Notes under the pieces: model-generated
Told to the model about the DNA's origin: nothing
Database searches by the model: none
Seen by the model: only the letters and a program-made list of their open reading frames with translations
In this document: piece by piece, positions 59,608-64,000 of the stretch
How positions within the stretch are numbered: the stretch's first letter is position 1
How the letters are laid out: the number at the start of each line of letters is the position of its first letter
Made by a program: the position numbers and the translations under genes
From: Maribacter litopenaei
Lineage (GTDB): Bacteria > Bacteroidota > Bacteroidia > Flavobacteriales > Flavobacteriaceae
NCBI RefSeq assembly: GCF_025244665.1
Contig: NZ_CP104205.1
Coordinates: forward strand, 2,973,001-3,037,000
Direction of reading: 5' to 3'
Length of the DNA: 64,000 nt

Positions 59608-60246
59608 TCAATTTTTTAATGCTAATTTTCGTATTTCCCAACCTTGATCTTTACCATAAACCGCAACAAGGTCTTCAGCTAAATATTTTGCCCCAATTGT
59701 AGGCACCTGATACCGTTTCTTGGTCATTTGGATATTATGCCGACGTTCAAAAAACTCATCTATTTCACCTGAGGCATCCACCAATACATCAAAGAATTTA
59801 AACTCATAGATATCAAGTTTAAATTCATTTTTACCTTTCAGTGTCTTTTCGAACAAAACTCCAGTGGTATAGCCATTCTTAAAAGGGTACACATTTAAGA
59901 ACTGGGGTTCTATTATGGTATTTCCTTTCGTATCCATAAATCCGTATATGGGAACACCATCCTCTACATTCTTGGTAATTAGACATCTACCCTCTTGAAA
60001 TATAGGATATCGCACTCCGGAAATATCGGATTTGGACGTATCGGCATTACTGTTCCAATAAACATCATTTCTAAAATCAATTACCAAGGTTCCGTTCTCA
60101 TCAATGAACCCCCACTTTTCACCTTGTCTAACACCAGCCAATCCTTCATTAAAAGGGGCTATTTCATCAATACCCTTAAGTTCCTGCGCCATCAATGTTA
60201 AAGGCAACATCCATAAAAAAGTCATTATTAATAATGTAGTTCTCAT
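59608..60246 (-). CDS. WG-repeat secreted protein
   Basis: A 212-residue protein with signal peptide MRTTLLIMTFLWMLPLTLMA. WG-repeat units include LAGVRQGEKWGFIDENGTLV and the later IYGFMDTKGNTIIEPQFLNV. Function unknown; such repeats form beta-rich surface domains. Driven by operator 14. Confidence 0.82.
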   Translation of the reverse strand: MRTTLLIMTFLWMLPLTLMAQELKGIDEIAPFNEGLAGVRQGEKWGFIDENGTLVIDFRNDVYWNSNADTSKSDISGVRYPIFQEGRCLITKNVEDGVPIYGFMDTKGNTIIEPQFLNVYPFKNGYTTGVLFEKTLKGKNEFKLDIYEFKFFDVLVDASGEIDEFFERRHNIQMTKKRYQVPTIGAKYLAEDLVAVYGKDQGWEIRKLALKN

Positions 60247-60289
60247 AACTTACTATTTTAGTATTCGTTTAAAATTAAAACAGTGATCA

Positions 60290-60747
60290 TTACCCTGAAA
60301 TGATAAAAGTCATCTGTACATGTGGTGTGGATTTTTTGGGCAAGCTTTTACGTATGTCTTCCAATTCGCCCAGCGACAGTTATTTTCTTATGTAAATAAA
60401 GGTCGTGTCAACATATCTTTCGGTAGTATCATCGCTATATTCAAGGTGGTTGACCTCGGTGGGCCAATCATGAGCGCGAACCAAATCCAGAAATTCAGCC
60501 ATACTTATAATTTTTGGTTTTTTCTTCTTCACGACCATCTATTTACATAGACCGCTTTTGGGAACATAGGCAGTTGTGCAATTAAGTGTAAAGATTCTTC
60601 AGTCGGGAGAATATCTCGGAGCGCATGCATGATGGCAATGAAAATACGCCCCGCTTTATCTTGATCATTGGACATATTCATCTCCTTGGCATAATCTTTT
60701 AGAAATGTATAGCCTTCCGTAGCATATTGGTTAAAATTAAGAGCCAT
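60290..60747 (-). CDS. DUF2267 protein, frame-broken
   Basis: The N-terminal half (72 residues) is clear DUF2267: QYATEGYTFLKDYAKEMNMS, RIFIAIMHALRDILPTEESL, LIAQLPMFPKAVYVNRWS. In shifted frame after about 60530 it continues KKKKPKIISMAEFLDLVRAH and, past an in-frame TAA near 60392, with LSLGELEDIRKSLPKK, the usual DUF2267 end. At least two lesions, neither of CCAGA type. Either several consensus errors or a decaying gene. Operator 15 lies upstream on this strand. Confidence 0.6.
60300..60313 (-). promoter_or_regulatory. FNR/CRP-type operator 14 (WG-repeat gene)
   Basis: ATGAT-AAAA-GTCAT with minus-strand -7 TAATTTTA at 60277-60270, standard spacing; predicted leader about 19 nt. Confidence 0.82.
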
Positions 60748-60801
60748 GAGGGTTCACTTTAAGATGAAACACAAAAGTTATAATTACTGTACGACCCTGA
60801 A

Positions 60802-60815
60802 ATGATTTAAATCAT
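60802..60815. promoter_or_regulatory. FNR/CRP-type operator 15 (hibernation factor/Usp and DUF2267, divergent)
   Basis: ATGAT-TTAA-ATCAT, a fully symmetric palindrome. Plus -7 TACCTTTG at 60838-60845 is in register. On the minus strand TTTG at 60775-60772 is in register, with TA one base further out (TAACTTTTG). Confidence 0.88.
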
Positions 60816-60868
60816 TTTACCAAGAAGGAGGCCACTTTACCTTTGTTCAGGAATTCAAATATGTTTTT

Positions 60869-61179
60869 ATGACTGTAAATATTCAATATATAGACATGCC
60901 GGAAAGTGAGTCATTAAGTGAGATAGTAACTCGAAATCTTCAAAAACTAGCACATAAATATCAATTCATAATCCGTGGAGATATTTATTTTAAGTTAGGT
61001 CAAGGAAAAGATGGAATCGATAAAATTTGTGAAATACAGCTAAGTGTGCCAGATCCCGCATTTTTGCAAAATCCATTGAAGATAATTTTGAAAAGTCCGC
61101 AGCTGAAACTTTAGGTGATTTAGAGCGGCAATTGAGAAAACGTAAGGAATCATTTAATAGACGTAAAAAAGCCATTTAG
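60869..61179 (+). CDS. Ribosome hibernation-promoting factor (HPF/RaiA family)
   Basis: About 103 residues. HPF pattern: NIQYIDMPESESLSEIVTRN, FIIRGDIYFKLGQGKDGIDK, then RIFAKSIEDNFEKSAAETLG and DLERQLRKRKESFNRR. One base is missing near 61054-61058 (CCCC expected). It binds the 30S subunit and stores ribosomes in inactive form. It stands 1 nt before the Usp gene, so ribosome silencing and Usp are made together from operator 15. Confidence 0.88.
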
Positions 61180-61180
61180 T

Positions 61181-62010
61181 ATGAAAAGAATTTTGGTACC
61201 TGTAGATTTTTCTGAAACTTCAACTCATGCTTTGGAGATTGCCGCACTAATTGCGAAACGGCAAAAGGCTGAAATTGTAGTATTGCACATGTTGGGTCTT
61301 TCAGAAGCCGTACTGACTAAAAATGAAATACAGGAATATGAGGAGGCCGGATATTATATGGAACTTGCTAAAAAGCGATTCATACCTTTTTTGGACAAAC
61401 CATATTTGAAAAATATTAAGATAAGGGAAATTGTCCAAAACTATAAGATTTTCAAAGAGTTCAACACCTTGGCCCAAGAACAAAAGATTGATTTAATAGT
61501 CATGGGGTCACACGGGACCAGTGGGATAAGTGAAGTGTTGGTTGGATCAAATACTGAGAAGGTAGTGCGTACGTCAAATGTGCCCGTGCTTGTAGTAAAA
61601 ATGCAAAACCCGAATTCAAGATCGAAAAAGTGCTTTTTGCTTGTGACTTTTCTGAAGATGCTATTTTAGCGTTTAAAAATGTTCTAGCATTTACTGACAG
61701 CTTTTCCGCCAAATTAAAACTTATCTATATCAACACTCCATACAAAAGTTTTAAGAGCACGAACGAAATCGAAGAAAAAATCTCAAATTTCTTTTTTAAG
61801 TCAAATGACACATCACAAGAAGTGGTAATTTATGATGACTACACTATTGAACAAGGTTTGTTGAACTATTCCCAAAAAGGCGGTTTTGATTTACTTGCCA
61901 TACCTACACGCGGTAGAAAGCCTTTTTTACATTTTTTATTAGGTAGTAGAAGTATAGGTGAGGATGTTGCCAATCATGCCAATATACCTGTTCTCACCAT
62001 TAAAATCTAA
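61181..62010 (+). CDS. Tandem universal stress protein (two Usp domains)
   Basis: About 276 residues. Domain 1: RILVPVDFSETSTHALEIAA ... LIVMGSHGTSGISEVLVGSN with the G-x2-G-x9-GS nucleotide pattern. Domain 2: KVLFACDFSEDAILAFKNVL ... LLAIPTRGRKPFLHFLLGSR. The frame breaks at 61608-61613, where AACCCGAATTC should read AACCCAGAATTC. Usp proteins act in starvation and anaerobic survival. Confidence 0.92.
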
Positions 62011-62049
62011 AATCTCGAAATAATTATATACCAAGCATAACCATTTAAT

Positions 62050-62451
62050 CTATTTCAACAACAAATCTAGCTTTGCTAAAATTATTAATTCTGACTTATT
62101 CTTTCCCGAAAAAGATGCAGCAATAGCACTTGCGGTTTTTTTTGCCGAGGACTTTATTTCCTCCGTAAAGGCATGCGGGTGTTCTTTATAAAATTCCTTG
62201 AACTCATCAAAACACTCATCACTGCTTTTTGGATATTCCATGAGTACATCGAAAACGATTTCTATTTGGTTAGCAGAGTCGGTGCCATACCTATCGGTAA
62301 AGTCATCTAAAGACAGCCAATCTTCCTTTACAATTTCTTTTAACTTATCCCATTCCTTAGCGTGAACGCTACCATCGCTTATCGCAACGGCGTAAAACAA
62401 TTTACCCAAACTTTCATAGAGCATATTCATGGTTCTAGACGTATTTTTCAT
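62050..62451 (-). CDS. TerB-like helical protein
   Basis: About 133 residues from ATG 62451 (MKNTSRTMNMLYESLGKLFY); an earlier ATG at 62472 lies upstream of the predicted transcript start. AISDGSVHAKEWDKLKEIVK resembles the TerB/DnaJ-like 'ADG.v...E' block with acidic metal-binding residues. The remainder is helical, ending ELIILAKLDLLLK. Role unknown. Operator 16 lies upstream. Confidence 0.65.
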   Translation of the reverse strand: MKNTSRTMNMLYESLGKLFYAVAISDGSVHAKEWDKLKEIVKEDWLSLDDFTDRYGTDSANQIEIVFDVLMEYPKSSDECFDEFKEFYKEHPHAFTEEIKSSAKKTASAIAASFSGKNKSELIILAKLDLLLK

Positions 62452-62503
62452 CTTATTTCTCCTTTTAAGCACTTAAAAGTATCGTATGCCGCATACTTGG
62501 CAT

Positions 62504-62517
62504 ATGACAAAAATCAG
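62504..62517 (-). promoter_or_regulatory. FNR/CRP-type operator 16 (TerB-like gene; near kinase promoter)
   Basis: ATGAC-AAAA-ATCAG. Minus-strand -7 TACTTTTA at 62481-62474 is in register. On the plus strand TATATTTG at 62529-62536 is 11 nt (one helical turn) closer than standard. Confidence 0.75.
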
Positions 62518-62540
62518 TCTAGAATCTTTATATTTGATTT

Positions 62541-64000
62541 ATGCGTGTTTTCCGAGAAAAACAGTAATATTTTCAATCTACTTTCAGAAGGGGTTTCCGA
62601 TGGTATTATTGTCATAAATGAAGAACAGATAATTGTAGCCACCAATACTTCAGCAGAGGAAATGTTTGGTTATGAAAAGGAAGAACTCATTGGAAAACCA
62701 TTAGAAATCCTAATACCAAGAAGATACCACAACCATCACGACACCTATGTTCAAAATTTTTTCGCCAAAGGTGGAAAACGCCAAATGGGGCATGGAAGGG
62801 ATTTATATGGTATTAGTAAAAATGGTCACGAGTTTCCCGTTGAGGCCGGTCTCAACCCATTTAAACTATATGGTTCTACCTACATCATGACATTGATCAT
62901 TGATATTACGGAACGTAAGAGAAGAGAGAAAGAACTAAGCCACTGGGCACGTATCTTTGATGAATCACTGAATGAAATTTATGTTTTTGATACTGATAGT
63001 CTTAGATTCATTAACGTAAATAAGGAAGCTCAGCGAAATTTAGGATATAATTTGCAGGAATTGACGGAGATGACACCTATGGACATTAAACCTGACCTCA
63101 ACCTTTCAGAATTTAGGTCTTTGTCAAAGCCACTCTTGGAGGATGAGATGGGCAAGGTGGATTTTGAAACTAAGCACCTAAGAAAGGATGGCACTTTATA
63201 CCCGGTAGAAGTCCACCTACAACTTTCCCTAATGGGGGAGAAGAAAGTATTTTTTGCAATCATTTTAGATATAACCGAACGCAAAGGTTATACTGAAAAA
63301 CTTGAAAAAATGGTAGAGGAACGAACAAGGCAGTTAACAAAAGCCCTGGCCAAGGAAAAAGAACTGAACGAATTAAAAACACGGTTCTTATCGCTCGTTT
63401 CCCATGAATTCAAGACCCCTTTGAGCAGTATTTTAACATCCATAACTTTATTGGGAAAATATACCGAAACAGAACAACAGGAAAAACGTGATAAGCACGT
63501 AAATACTATTAAAAACAAAGTAAAATACCTAAACACCATTCTGAACGATTTTCTATCCTTAGAACGCTTGGAATCCGGAAAGGTGAACTATAAAACCGAA
63601 ATCTTTCCTTTGAGTAAAGTGGTGAATGAAGTAATATATAACGCTAACATGTTGCTCAAATCCGGACAGAAAATCCAGTATCCCGATAACATAGATGAAG
63701 CAATCGTTTTTTTCGATGAAAAGACACTGGAATTGGCACTTTCCAACTTGGTTCATAATGCCATTAAGTATTCCCAGAAGATTCCATTATTGATATAAAA
63801 TTGGAAATTGGGGAGGAATTTGTTGTTATCAAAGTCATCGATGAAGGCATTGGAATTCGAGAAGAAGATCAGAAGCATATATTTGACCGGTATTTTAGAG
63901 CCGAGAATGCCTTGGTTACGCAGGGTACAGGAATCGGTCTAAATATCTCAAAACAGCATCTTGAAAACTTGGGGGCGAGTCTCGAATTCTCCAGTAAGAT
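62541..64000 (+). CDS. PAS-PAS sensor histidine kinase, FixL-like first PAS, C-terminus cut
   Basis: Start ATG 62541 (MRVFQKNSNIFNLLSEGVSD), restored by reading CCAGA for CCGAGA at 62552-62557. PAS1 residues about 10-128: LIPRRYHNHHDTY (His66 aligns with the FixL heme-ligand region EHDGY) and KRQMGHGRDLYG. PAS2 about 130-250. A short coiled coil, HisKA (LVSHEFKTPLSSIL, His near 290), then N box LSNLVHNAIKYS. A break near 63773 (one C missing) leads to DEGIGIREED and GTGIGLNISK. It runs off the window. Heme binding is not proven; generic PAS domains share part of this motif. Confidence 0.9.

Noticed and set aside
62362..62540. N-terminal extension of the PAS kinase
   Set aside because: It overlaps the TerB-like gene in antisense and lies before the promoter; CCAGA repair gives a clean ATG at 62541.
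1415..63798. Genome decay: more than thirty split genes as pseudogenes
   Set aside because: Downstream frames keep full family conservation, essential-type genes are included, and most breaks share one sequence motif. Consensus error explains this better.
1..64000. CRISPR array, insertion sequence, prophage or replication origin
   Set aside because: I saw no regular spaced repeats, transposase, integrase, phage structural genes or origin features on reading both strands.

Overview
The window looks like chromosome of a marine-type member of the Flavobacteriaceae (Bacteroidota). Promoters carry the Bacteroidota -7 element TAnnTTTG, coding is AT-rich, and the families are typical: tyrosine degradation through homogentisate, YtxH/holin-like/DUF6327 trios, AraC-type stress regulators, a Spx/ArsC-like protein and lipoproteins with short lipoboxes. 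I cannot name the genus.

Layout. 0-2 kb: a metallophosphoesterase-like lipoprotein cut by the left edge, a small membrane protein and an aldehyde dehydrogenase. 2-18.9 kb: a general-stress neighbourhood with a YtxH trio, Dps, topoisomerase IB, MscS, DUF2383, DUF1328 and Tudor-like proteins, a degenerate SRAP protein, four related AraC-type regulators, an AsmA-like protein, cardiolipin synthase and a small metalloprotease. 18.9-26.7 kb: a minus-strand tyrosine-catabolic operon (aminotransferase, HppD, HmgA, FahA, a flavin reductase-like protein, a GH3 protein) with a divergent MarR regulator. 26.8-27.2 kb: tRNA-Arg(TCT) followed by two further copies of its 3' end. 27.3-64 kb: a dense island of energy-limitation and dormancy functions: L,D-transpeptidase, LOG, Mla lipid transport, Na/Pi symporter, flavoprotein, PEP synthase, Pta-AckA, a second YtxH trio, patatin, Hsp20, P-type cation ATPase, site-2 protease and Upp, PfkB, a GCS2-CBS fusion, an aspartoacylase-like enzyme, DUF302, a zinc ribbon, DUF2267, hibernation factor, tandem Usp, a TerB-like protein and a PAS histidine kinase.

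Main discovery. Between 28.3 and 62.5 kb sixteen intergenic palindromes share the pattern (A/C)TGAY-N4-RTCA(T/G), an FNR/CRP-type operator. In fifteen of them a -7 element lies at one exact distance: the palindrome centre is 36.5 nt from the last base of TAnnTTTG, which puts the operator near -41.5. Three palindromes serve divergent promoters symmetrically. The island encodes a fitting regulator, a receiver-CRP fusion protein with its own operator, and a two-PAS histidine kinase whose first PAS resembles FixL. I infer a FixL/(FixJ-FixK)-like oxygen- or energy-responsive circuit controlling a survival regulon that resembles the mycobacterial DosR set in content.

Sequence quality. More than thirty frames are broken. 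About two dozen breaks are repaired by one rule: observed CCGA or CCGAGA (or the complement) should read CCAGA. This points to systematic, motif-linked consensus errors, possibly from a modified base, and not to gene decay. Broken genes are therefore annotated as single spans.
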